From assembly GCA_028456385.1 (NCBI GenBank), contig JALNQF010000083.1:116162-180161 (forward strand): a DNA stretch of 64,000 bases, read 5' to 3'. The position numbers were made by a program, and so were the translations under genes. The number at the start of each line of letters is the position of its first letter. The first letter of the stretch is position 1. Under the pieces are notes generated by a model. The model searched no databases, was not told the DNA's origin, and saw only the letters and a list, made by a program, of their open reading frames with translations. The stretch is from Ophiosphaerella korrae. Lineage: Eukaryota; Ascomycota; Dothideomycetes; Pleosporales; Phaeosphaeriaceae. Shown here piece after piece: positions 32,101-42,369 of this stretch.

Positions 32101-34697
32101 CTATAGTTCCTCCTCATCGGTTTGATCAGTCACTAGCGTCGCATAGCTGGGTGGCCAGGCGCGCGGGGACCGCTTCCTCCTTGCACCATTTCTCAGCATA
32201 CCGGTAGCTGAGTCGGCGCGGCTTCGTGGTGCTCGGGGCGAGTTGGAGCCGGAAGACGGTGGTGTAGTGTCGCTGTTTGGTTTCAACGATGCTTCTCCTT
32301 CCTTGGTGTCCTTGATACTCTCATTCTCCGGTTGATCCGCGCGAGGAGTTGGTGTAGGGGGTCTTGTTTCCTTGAAGACTGGTACTTGAACCGAAGGTGC
32401 TGGAGCCCGAGCCCAAGCCCTCGTTACGGGTCGTGTTGCTAGATGTCCGCGTTGGTTTCAACTATCTATCTAACCCTTAATTTGCCAAACTTACCAAGAT
32501 GTTCGTGTAAGACTTGCCGGCCTGCTTGTAGGGCGGCCAACTTTTCTCTGAGATTTGAACGGTCGGACCTCACTTCTGCAGACTCTGCGGCAATGTCGTG
32601 GAGTTGCTTATCCTCCATGTTCGCCGTCAGCGCAGGCGAGAAGATATTGGCCAAGTCTTTAATCAAGCAGTTTTCAATTGCCAATACTGCAATGTTGTTG
32701 ATGAAGATCGAAATGGCAGTCTAAACTATGTCAGCGGATGATTAAAAGTTGAGTTGCAGAGAGCTGCGAACCTTGTAATATGTCTGCATTAGGTTGAGTA
32801 TTTCAGAGTTGGTGAAGTCGTCTATTGACTCTGTCAAGAGGCGCGGAGGAGATTTTGAAGAAGGCTTCACGGGCGTATTCTGCTGGAAGCTGAAAGGGGT
32901 TTTTGAATCGATACCAAATTGATGTGGTTGTGCGTGGTGCCGAGGCGCCCTCAGCTCCTCTAGGTCTCGGCTGAAGCCAGGATCGTAGGTGATGGGATCT
33001 TGTTTCGTGTATGGAAGCAAGAGTTCGACTAATTTTGCCTGGACATCCCTCTGACGTTTCTTAAGCTCAGGTCCAACATGATGAAGCATCACTAAGTTGG
33101 AAGTTCGTTCGTCGACTAGTGACAAGAGTGCCTGTCTGATATAATCCTCCGTAGCCTCATATACCTGATCGAGATGACGTCTGGCAATCCCCTCCCAATC
33201 TTTTGACTGATGGCGGAAAACCGAGCTGATGACCCAGGGATTAACCAGGCAGAGTAGGCCTGATTGTCGGCTGTGCTGGACGTATTTTCCTATGTGGTTC
33301 TCGAGAAACTCTGCTCTACTGATTCGCATGGGATCATTGAAATAACCAGTGTACTTTTGAACGGCAGGATGGGAAGTCTCTGTAAGATACACTGGCGTAC
33401 TTTCCGATGAAAAGTCTGAAGTGATGTCCCAGGTATGCCCTTTCACATACATAACGTTCGTGAAATCGAGGTTCAGGTTATGTATAACCGTGCGTAAGCG
33501 ATTGGAGGGTTCTGTATCTGCCACAGGGAGCGCAAAGAATGGGTCGTTGTAGATGCCTCTTAAGGCATCTGAAGTCAGCATCTGGAATGCCATTGCTTTT
33601 TCCGTAAGGTAAATGCGCTGGTCTTTGCTGGTCTCTCTTGAGTCTCCTAGGGCGCTGAGATTAGCTTGAGTGGCTGAGATCGCATCCTGAATAGTGTCTA
33701 CGAGTGATGGGAGTTCCATGCTGATGTGTTCAAGGAGCATACGAGAGAGTTTTTGTCTGAGCGCTTCAATGCCGACATCTTTTCGTGGGAGTGAGGACCA
33801 CAGGCCTGTGGTGAAGAATTTCTTTTCTGTTTCGTCTCGCTGAGCATCAGAATGGTCCTGTGTCTTGAAACCTCTGTTTCTAACCACGTGCCAGCCATGC
33901 TTCAACCAATGTACCTCGTTCCTCGCCAGCGATATCATGATCCTCTCCAACTCACCGCCTTGGTCAACCTTATCGGGCTTTGTGATGATTCCCAGGCTGC
34001 GCGTACCGTTGGGGTCGTATTTTTTGAGAGGCCTGAAGATCCGCTGTTTCTCTAAATCATTTATAGCCTCAACAACAGACAGAATGATGGACTTCTTGTT
34101 ACTCATGTACCTGGTCACAATTTCCATGACCCTTTCAGCGCCATCAGCGCCATCATTGCCTTCTTCGTCCCCCCTCTGCCAGTCAAGCATTCCTGGGAGA
34201 TCGACAATAGTCAACGAGGGTATCTCAGGGCCGGAATATTTCACTCGTAGAACGTCCTCAAAGATGGCATTACGCTTCGTTTTTTCCCTATTCGACATGA
34301 TGTCCTTTGCTTCCTCGATGAGCTCGGGAAACGAGAATTCTTCGCGCGATGAAAAGATGCGTTCAAATTTGGTGAGCCTCTGGCGTGCCTCCTTCAACCT
34401 ATTTTCGCTAGGTATGATTGTGCATTTGATTTCGACATTGATCGCTCGTCGAAGCACTACTTCGGTGGCGAAGGTAGTACATAATTTCTCCTTTGTTGGA
34501 AAACGGAGTCGTGTAAGACTTTCCAAGAGTGAACTTTTTCCAGAAGACTGATCTCCACAGACAATCAACTGAGGGAGACTAATACCGTGGTGTCCCAAAC
34601 CTTCACTACGAAGCTCATCAATCTTGTCCAGCAAAAGGACTTGCTCCGGGGTCTGAAGTTGGTCAAGCGTATGCTCATTTGTAGCTTGTTGTGCCAT
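32101..34697 (-). CDS. Dynamin-family GTPase (Mx/Vps1-like)
   Basis: Three exons, 34697-32772, 32720-32495 and 32438-32101, 829 aa. Dynamins are membrane-remodelling or antiviral-type large GTPases. Seen: P-loop GDQSSGKSS (residues 48-56), G3 DLPG, G4 TKPD, a central stalk region, and in exon 2 a GTPase-effector segment that follows a predicted QTYYK-TAISIFINN junction. No PH domain is seen; instead the C-terminal 110 residues are rich in Pro, Ser and Arg and end in DEEEL. The first donor is GTTCGC, a weak match; the other junction is standard. The ATG at 34697 is chosen because the frame upstream opens only with TTG. Fungal Mx-like dynamins outside Vps1 and Dnm1 are mostly uncharacterised. 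Confidence 0.88.
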
Positions 34698-35665
34698 GGT
34701 TGTCAAAGGTTGTATGGAGAAAATGCTCAAAATGGGGACTGATTCGATAGAAAAATTTATCTGAGAACTGATTTGTACTAGACAATCAAAAGAAAGAGAT
34801 GGTGTTTGGAGCGATAGTTCTGGTGGCCAGCGGGTATTTATGTCCCATACTTGTATACCCGCTCGTCTATTTTACCCTCAACCTATCGCTCAAGCCGGAA
34901 GCGCAGAGTACATGAAACGCCTATGAGTTATTCTGAGATTCATCAATAAAGTTCACGAAGCACGGTCGGCTATCATCTCGTTGCTGGGCGTCTAGCAACG
35001 AATCATTAGCCATCGCTGAACACGGGAACGCTCTGAGGTTACCCCGTTGCACACATACTTCATGTCAAGTCACCTCGCTTTTTAGGCATGCCTCAGGGGT
35101 TATTTGATTAGAGAAAGGGAATGATAGGTCGTCGAGCCGGACATGAAGAACTTTTGAGAGCTATCAAACGACATGACGAGGTTGCTCTGTGTTTCAAGCG
35201 CATTGATGCAGTTATGCCTCTACAATCTAGTATTATTCCCGCCCCAAATGTCTCAGCGTTGGGGGGTAAGCAGACTAGGTTCATGTGCGAGGTGATTCCA
35301 ATCTGCAGTTGGTCCACATCCCTGTTCTCAGTGACCAGTGAAGGGCCTCGTGCGCTACTATCTTTCAATAGCGCGAACAGGAAATTTCCAAGCCGGCTCC
35401 ACCTCAAATTGCAATTCCTGAGAAAAGGATACCTCTCTGCGAATGGATATGGAGGTGCGGGTCCGCGGTATGCGGCCATAAGCACTGTGGCTGGGCGCGT
35501 CTGCAGGGCTGCGGCGCAGCACTTCGATTCACGTATGTAACAACGGGGTACCCTACCACATCAAAACGTGAAACTTCTACCGTAATTAAACCAGGATGCA
35601 GAGCGGGTGTTCGTATGAGTCCCACATGCCCGTCGTTCGTTCAGACATACCCCTTGGTTCATCGT

Positions 35666-35688
35666 GTCAACATGTCAACATGTCAACG
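35666..35688 (+). repeat. 8-bp tandem repeat GTCAACAT, nearly three copies
   Basis: GTCAACAT at 35666-35673 and 35674-35681 is followed by GTCAACG. It is a short microsatellite-like array upstream of the GH62 gene. Confidence 0.7.
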
Positions 35689-35886
35689 TCAGTGTTTAGC
35701 AAGACAGTGCTTAGATATTAGTAAACGCCGTACATGGAGGAACTTAAAAGCTAATAATACAACTATCATTACACTTTGCTACTCAACGTTCTGTAGTTGC
35801 TGGAGGATGATCTAGCGTAACGTTGACCCGTACCCACCGGGTTTGTCAATGGAAATTTAATCCCGTGGTGGCACTATAGATATTAC

Positions 35887-35907
35887 TTAGCCTCGGTTGA
35901 AGGCTAG
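35887..35907. promoter_or_regulatory. Paired XlnR/Xyr1-like sites upstream of GH62
   Basis: TTAGCC at 35887-35892 (GGCTAA on the minus strand) and GGCTAG at 35902-35907 both fit GGCTAR, the known target of xylanolytic regulators XlnR/Xyr1. They are in opposite orientation, 9 bp apart, about 375 bp before the GH62 ATG. A TATA box follows downstream. The regulator link is inferred from the motif and the gene's role. Confidence 0.45.
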
Positions 35908-36225
35908 TTTATTTAAGGAAACATATGATGGCAAGAAGAGTATCAGAATGCGTGAGAGAGGTGTGCAGTTCGAGCGCAATCTACCGCGCAGTCGCTTCCG
36001 ACTACTTATCCAATTCATTCGACCGCATAGAGCAATCGCAAGCTGAAGCATCAGATATCTTGCTTCATTCGATCTTGTTAATGAAGACCTGTGAAGCCAG
36101 ATTGCATTCACCTAGGAACACGACTATCATTACCCGGCTCTCGTCCCGTTAATTTAACCAGCAATATCCACATCCTAGTAAGTGGAATTGATTCTAGTCT
36201 ATCTTGTGCGATCGCCAACGCTGAC

Positions 36226-36234
36226 CTATAAAGG
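36226..36234 (+). promoter_or_regulatory. TATA box of the GH62 gene
   Basis: CTATAAAGG lies 49 bp upstream of the GH62 ATG, a usual fungal core-promoter spacing. Confidence 0.6.
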
Positions 36235-36282
36235 CACAATGCCAAACAAATTAGAAGTCAAGAAGAAATATTTTGAGTCTCA

Positions 36283-37332
36283 ATGTTTTCCTTCGCTCTT
36301 CTCGCCCTTGTCGCGACGGCTGCGGCCGTACCTCGATTCTCGCTCAATTCTCGACAAACCACTGGAATATCGAGCAACATTACATGGACGTCATCGGATA
36401 TCTTAGTGTCGCCCAAGAATGATAGCCGTGCTGTTGCTGGTATCAAGGACCCTTCGATCGTCTACTACAACAACGCGTACCATGTTTTTGCGAGCACAGC
36501 AAAGTCCGAGGGCTACAATCTCCTCTACTTCAACTTCACAGACTTTTCAAAAGCAAATGAAGCTCCCTTCTACTATCTTGACCAATCTAGCATCGGTACG
36601 GGCTATCGTGCAGCACCAGAGGTGTTCTACTTCGAACCGCAAAAGCTATGGTATCTCATCTACCAGAACGGCAATGCAGCCTACAGCACGAACAAGGACA
36701 TTAACGATCCTGCCGGCTGGACTGCTCCAGAAACTTTCTACTCGGGAACACCAGCACTAATCGCAGAAGGTCTCTTGAAACCACAACAGGGCTACTGGGT
36801 TGATATGTGGGTAATTTGCGACGATGCGAACTGCCATCTCTTCTCTCACGATGACAATGGACGACTGTACCGCAGCCAAACGACTCTATCGCAGTTTCCC
36901 AAAGGAATGACTGATCCGGTGATTGCGATGGAGACACCCAGGAAGGAAGACCTCTTCGAAGCTGCAAATGTATACACTGTCAACAATGGCACTTATCTCC
37001 TTCTTGTGGAATGCATCGGCGAAGGAAGTTCGGGTGGTGGGCTTCGTTATTTCCGTTCATGGACGTCTAAAGACATCGCAGGTCCCTGGACAGCTCTTGC
37101 AGCAACGCAGAGCAACCCATTCATGGGCGAGGCTAATGTGCGATTCCCTGGTAGAAAGTGGACGAAGAGCATCAGTCATGGTGAGATGATAAGATCGGAT
37201 GTGGACCAGCATCTCAGGATTGATCCATGTGGGTGGAGGTTCCTCTATCAAGGAATTGACCCAACAGCAACTGCAGATTACAACAGTCTACCGTGGCATC
37301 TTGGCCTTGTCACGCAGGAAGGGGGTTGCTAG
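36283..37332 (+). CDS. Secreted alpha-L-arabinofuranosidase, GH62
   Basis: Single exon, 349 aa. GH62 enzymes remove arabinose side chains from arabinoxylan, helping fungi degrade plant cell walls. Seen: a signal peptide (MFSFALLALVATAAA), then the five-bladed propeller domain with GIKDPSIVYYNNAYHVFAS containing the catalytic-base Asp, GYWVDMWVICDD, DLFEAANVY, and the closing region PFMGEANV and DPCGWRFLYQG. No carbohydrate-binding module or linker is present. The N-glycosylation-type sites NIT, NFT and NGT are visible. It stands alone in a gene-poor region and has a TATA box and candidate XlnR-type sites upstream. Confidence 0.93.
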   Translation: MFSFALLALVATAAAVPRFSLNSRQTTGISSNITWTSSDILVSPKNDSRAVAGIKDPSIVYYNNAYHVFASTAKSEGYNLLYFNFTDFSKANEAPFYYLDQSSIGTGYRAAPEVFYFEPQKLWYLIYQNGNAAYSTNKDINDPAGWTAPETFYSGTPALIAEGLLKPQQGYWVDMWVICDDANCHLFSHDDNGRLYRSQTTLSQFPKGMTDPVIAMETPRKEDLFEAANVYTVNNGTYLLLVECIGEGSSGGGLRYFRSWTSKDIAGPWTALAATQSNPFMGEANVRFPGRKWTKSISHGEMIRSDVDQHLRIDPCGWRFLYQGIDPTATADYNSLPWHLGLVTQEGGC

Positions 37333-39899
37333 ATAGCGACTACTCTCGATTAACTCAAAAGGATGTCTTGAGGGGGAATAAATGTGCATATATACGAAAA
37401 TGAGAATAATAGAATTGGACTGCCTTGAACTTTTCGAACCAATCGGTACATCAATAAGCACCTGACTCGTGCCAGCCATGTGGCCACTGCTTGGGCTGAC
37501 TTAGCGTCTCTGACCTCAACGTCAACACTACCACAAATAACTGCTTCATGATGAGTAACATGACAACACCACCACTTTGGCAGGTGTCACGTTGAGTGAT
37601 AGCTAACTTCCTTTCGATCCTTTGGTCAGGCCCATCCAAGAGGACCATGTGGGAGCATAGCCTGAAATATGAAGAACACGACTTGCCAAGCGAAATGCAA
37701 TCGCAACTCTTGGGAGCAAAGATCCACGATGCGAGGCTCGTTTGGACAGTTACCTCGACATGCTTGCTGACTGTGAGCAAGAATAGACGCATAACCCAAT
37801 CATTGCTGAAGAAATTCCTAGAGCTGAAGTTAGGTTGGTGATCATGGTGCGTCGTGCATTAGTCATGAATCTCAACAATGCCAGGGCACTCAAGAAACAA
37901 TTGACCCTCCAACCGAATAGCAAGGCTAGGTGGGTTCGCGAACAACCGAGCCGCTAGAGAACCGAACACTAAAAAGCGGACGAAATATCACTCCGACCGA
38001 CTGCACGACGAGCAATATTATCAGCACACAGTCCATGTCCTCAGATCTCAAGAACATCTATTGAATAATCGAAGCCAAATATTGTGGATAAAGGAGATTT
38101 ATTCACTTCCGTCGGTACCAAACTATGGTAGTTGTGTTCGGCAGTTCGAAGTTTTTTGCTGGACGAAGCATCACCGACCTCCTGTGCGCTCATCAGTCGC
38201 TCTAGGGGTTTGAAGTTTAGAACCATTGGAGGTTGGATGCGAAGCAAAGGATGGGTAAGTGCATCATCACATGATCGTGCGGGCTGTTCACGAGACTTGC
38301 GGCTCTGCTTGATTATTGTTGACCTTGTGATTCGCCAGGCGCTGGGGCTGATGCTTGCTTGGGGTCCCCAATTTCGCTTCCAGCCGCTTTTACAATGATC
38401 ATCAGTGGGTTTCAACGTTTCAACCCTTCATGCCCTTCAATCGCAAGAGAACAGACTGACAAATGATCGCGAGCAATTCAGTGAGGTATTTGGCGCTGCG
38501 ACCGGGTCTTTTGGGCGGCTCAGAAAGAACAGCAATGACGGCCAGGTCAACACGGGGGTCCACAGCTCGTATTAGATACCGCGTATTGCTCGCAATGATG
38601 GTTGTCCCACAAAATAAGAATCACTTTCTCAATATGAGTCGAGGACCGCTTGTTTGAACTGACTATGTATATTCCTCCGCGCGCTTCACCAATTGGAAAA
38701 TAGCCATTTCAACGAAGCCTGATCGCCACGCGCCGTTCCGCAACACTCATTATCACTTGATGTACGGACCAAGACCAACTTTTAACGACTTCTTTGGAGC
38801 TTGTTTAGACGACGTCGGGCAACATCAGCCCAGCCCTGCCATCCAAACTCTATCCTAGATTGCGCGTCGCTTTACACGAACTTACTAAATATAGGTGATG
38901 GACGTACTGATTTTGGTATCAGCACTTAGGCCTCCTACCTCTGAAGGTTGTGTGACGGTTTAGCTTCATGAGCTTACGCTCGCTGTCGATCACTGGAAAA
39001 TATGCATGTTGTCTTGTGATGTGTAGATGCGCCCGTTAGCAAACCTAATAGCCCCCGAACCGGCCATCTGTCTCCAAACCAGAAACACTTCATGTCACCA
39101 GTCTACAGGGGTGAGCCGCTCTTCACTGCTTGGCTGCCTGCGCTGGCCGCACAGACGCGCCTTCCCAACATTTGATTGCTTCATGCTTTCAGAAACTCAC
39201 GATGACCGTTACACATTCTTGTGGAAAAGCTCGTCGCTTTTTCCCCCATCATTTACACAGTCATTCTCTATTCTACGATCTTGCATAGGTTTTGTATGCT
39301 AACAATACAGTCATCCTCACCCAATACAGACCATGTCTTCATGCACAGCATACTGCTGCGCCCTCACGCAATTATAACCCGATTCCGCACGAAGCCGACT
39401 GCCTCGAATCCGACATGATATCCACAACCCTCGCCTAAAAGCCTATAACTCTGCCCTTGGATCATCTGCATCCCACGAAGTAGAGTCAACCGTTTCACGT
39501 TCTTCCGGTTCAGACGGAATGAAGGCGTTGTGAAGCATGACATCCATTCCGTGTATTCGTGAGTAAGGAATTGCCTTCACCTTCGCCTTTGCTATTGTCC
39601 GTTGACAACAGGACATGAACTCCCAAATCTATGAGCCTAGTCCGCGCTGTATCGTCGATTGGGAGAAGGTGGTGGAGGGGCAGTGCAGAGGGGCAGTATG
39701 GCGGCCGAGGAGCATACAAGGGAAGGTGGAGGTATAAGTGTGCTTGGGCGAAAGGTGTAATATCTTGGGTTATACTCATTGGCCACCTGTCACGAAGTAG
39801 CATGTTCAATGGCAACCATCAGCACTAGGTACTGAAAATCGTTGCAGACCGTAATGTGAGGAAGACAAGCTCTCTAATACTTGAGGATGTTAAAGTTGG
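37333..39899. other. Intergenic region downstream of GH62
   Basis: About 2.6 kb with only short overlapping open frames and no recognisable domain. One minus-strand frame at 38041-38415 stays open for 125 codons but has no family features or splice partners I can support. Confidence 0.5.
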
Positions 39900-40244
39900 T
39901 GATGGCACTCATGAATGATGGGCAATAGGGGTTAACTGCTGCCTGTATTATTACCGAGATTGATATCCGCACCCCTCAAAAGCAAATCAACCCCCCCCTC
40001 CTCCCCTCCGCTTGAGATACAGCATCTAATATAGGTACTAAATTCCCAGGGGCATGAGTTGTTGGTATTCTGGCCTTCTCCGTGTCCTGCCACTTTGTTG
40101 ACCAGTACATACGATCCTCCCCTCGCTGCAGTTTGATGAACGGCATTGCAAGTTCTTGTTGCTGACACGTTTGCAAAGCAGTAAATCCTCATCATGAACA
40201 GAGGCACCGCACTTGACTAGGCGCTCGAAGTAACTGTACCCCAT
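39900..40244 (-). pseudogene. Degraded ankyrin-repeat gene fragment
   Basis: Three reading frames on the minus strand together resemble consecutive ankyrin repeats. One frame near 40240-40190 reads YFERLVKCGASVHDED. A second (40176-39980) reads LQTCQQQELAMPFIKL. A third (about 39990-39950) reads GVDLLLRGADINLGNN and then meets an in-frame stop before PLLPIIHECHH. The G-A-S/D-V/I-N and LL-x-x-GAD patterns are classic ankyrin features. The frameshifts and stop indicate decay. No intact parent gene is seen in the window. Confidence 0.5.
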
Positions 40245-41455
40245 ACTTGTTTACTGTGTTCCTGACGAAGGGACTGGTAATGTATTAGCAGGTATGGCAA
40301 AAAACAATAATAAAGCCGTACCGACGGGGGGATGGGGTTTGACTGGGATTCTAGTCATCTTGAAGACGGAACTCAAAAATAGCCGTCGAAGTATGAGCGA
40401 AGGTGGGTGCGGTACTTGGATGGATGAGTCAAACTAGAAAAGGGGAATGCCTCAATTAATGAGGGGCTTGTGTGCGATTTTTCTAGCCTTGATCTATGCC
40501 TTTTCCGGGGAACTCACGTATCACGCCGGGCCCGGGAAGAGAGATTGCTCACGATGCCGTACCGAAATCAGGTCTGGGCACAGATCGACCAGAAGTCCGT
40601 ATGAATGGCTGAGGTCGATCCAATGCCGTGTGCAATGCGATGATACGATATTCTGCACACTCAACAGATCGTGAGTCGCGATTATACGGAACTGGAGGCA
40701 GCCAGTGGCACAAGGGGCGCAAGTGGCATAAGCTGGCATAACGTTAGTGTGCACAAGGGAACCACCCATATCATCTCTATTCAAGGGATGGAGGCTCTTA
40801 TATACAGGTATTATTAGTATTCTATGTGCGGAGTTTTGTCGTTCTATTTGAGTAAAGAAATCAAAACAGGTTGACCGCGTTTGTTTTCGGGCATGAGCTT
40901 GGGACCTTTTGACAGTGAGAATTCACCCAATTCTTGTGAGGCGTTTTGCTAAATGCGCAATCATTCTCTTGACGTGTTGCTCTGGAATTGCAATATGTTT
41001 CTCCCATAGTGAGATTACGTAGTTGTGAAGTGACAGCTGTAGCTTAGTTGATAAGTCCAGGCAGACGCTGCGCTAACCTTGAAAGTTTCGATCGTGCATT
41101 ATCACACCGCTGGTCTGGCACCTGGAGCCAACACGACTGAGATTCCGTGGATAATGCCGATTTGCTTCGATTAATTACATCGGGACACATCTAAAAATGG
41201 AGAGTAAAGCTTTCTGCGATTTACGATTGAATTTGGATCAAATACACTAGCTACAACGAACGTACTACAGCCCCAGACAGCACCCACTATAACTAGCAAT
41301 CGCTCAAAGAAAACAAGTTGCATACGCCCTGAATGCCTAGGGAGGCAATAAGATCGGTGAAATAAAGGGCCGCTGGCCTAGGTAGGTTAGGTAGGGAAGT
41401 TGTGTCAGGACCACACCACGCCTCCCACCAGCCTTCCACACCAGCTTTGCTCAAC
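40245..41455. other. Intergenic region, ankyrin pseudogene to membrane protein gene
   Basis: About 1.2 kb without a supported gene. A tRNA-like D-arm sequence occurs near 41039-41056, with a weak T-arm-like stretch to 41092, but it lacks matching acceptor and T stems. Confidence 0.45.
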
Positions 41456-42369
41456 CTAACGCTGAACGATAGTTACGCTCTTTGTTCCTATGTAAATACC
41501 ACCGACCGCGAAGTACCCAACTATAATTGTAATCATATCTTTCCGTTTGAGTTTTGGAACCGTCACTACCAACGATGCTGCCACAAGTAACGTCGAAGCT
41601 GCAAGCGCAACAATACGCACTTTTTCGGAAACAATACAACTCAAGACTGCCAGTGAACCGGCAAGCAGACAGATCGTATAAAGTGCAAAAACCAGGGTTA
41701 TCACCGACTGGATAGTGGTGAGCTCGATGGATTCCTTGGATCCCCCGGCCTTTTCGACGTCCTTCGTTTCCCATAGAATCCATCTCCGGTACCATGTATT
41801 CATAGACTTGATATGTCTATGCACAAGGAGGGAGACATAATCATCTGGTGGGTAGTGCCGCAACGAAATCATAGTGTAAGGCGAAGGTACTTGCAAATAA
41901 TCATTTGCTGGCTCCTGTGTGGGTCCGTACTTGCCACCATGGAAGAGACCGTCGATTTCTGCAAGATGCTGCGCAAAAACCTCTCGATTTTCAGGCATCT
42001 CGGCAATCTGATGAGCGAGCACAAGAGTTCCACCTACGCAAGGTTACATGAATGCGCTTGAAACAGGTATGACAACCTACTATATTCTCTGTTTAAGCGA
42101 GCTAATGTGTCCCATTCTGTTTGTAATTCTGGATGCTTTTCCATCATCCCAGAGCGAAGATGATCGGTAACACATTTGCTCCCACCAGCACTTTCTCGGA
42201 AACCCGCAGTCATTGCATTGCACTTCTCAAGTTGGGTGCGGATGTGGTAATACTGATTGTACAAATCTGCGCACAATAGTTCCAAAGAATTGCGAAACTT
42301 TGCGAGCTCTGGACTCTCGGCGAAAGCTTTGTATACGCTACTGATATAACAGATGTTGCCCTGCGTCAT
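41456..42369 (-). CDS. Fungal membrane protein resembling DUF6594
   Basis: Exons 42369-42081 and 42033-41456, 288 aa. The intron is 47 nt (GTAGGT...TAG) and joins REY to SGTLVLAHQ in frame. The first 200 residues are hydrophilic and helical, with patterns such as LCADLYNQYYHIRTQLEKC. The C-terminus has three closely spaced hydrophobic segments (SVITLVFALYTICLLAGSLA, IVALAASTLLVAASLVV and ITIIVGYFAVGGIYIG). This layout fits fungal DUF6594-type proteins, expanded in Pezizomycotina and of unknown function. The N-terminus is short for that family, so an upstream exon may be missing. Confidence 0.65.

Larger units (their letters stand above)
34698..36282. other. Intergenic region, dynamin gene to GH62 gene
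   Basis: About 1.6 kb between divergent genes. It holds a three-unit 8-bp repeat at 35666-35688, paired GGCTAR-type sites at 35887-35907, and a TATA box at 36226-36234. An ATAAATA near 34835-34841 on the minus strand may serve the dynamin gene. No coding gene is supported. Confidence 0.55.

Noticed and set aside
38041..38415. 125-codon minus-strand frame after GH62
   Set aside because: No similarity I recognise, and no supporting splice or promoter signals.
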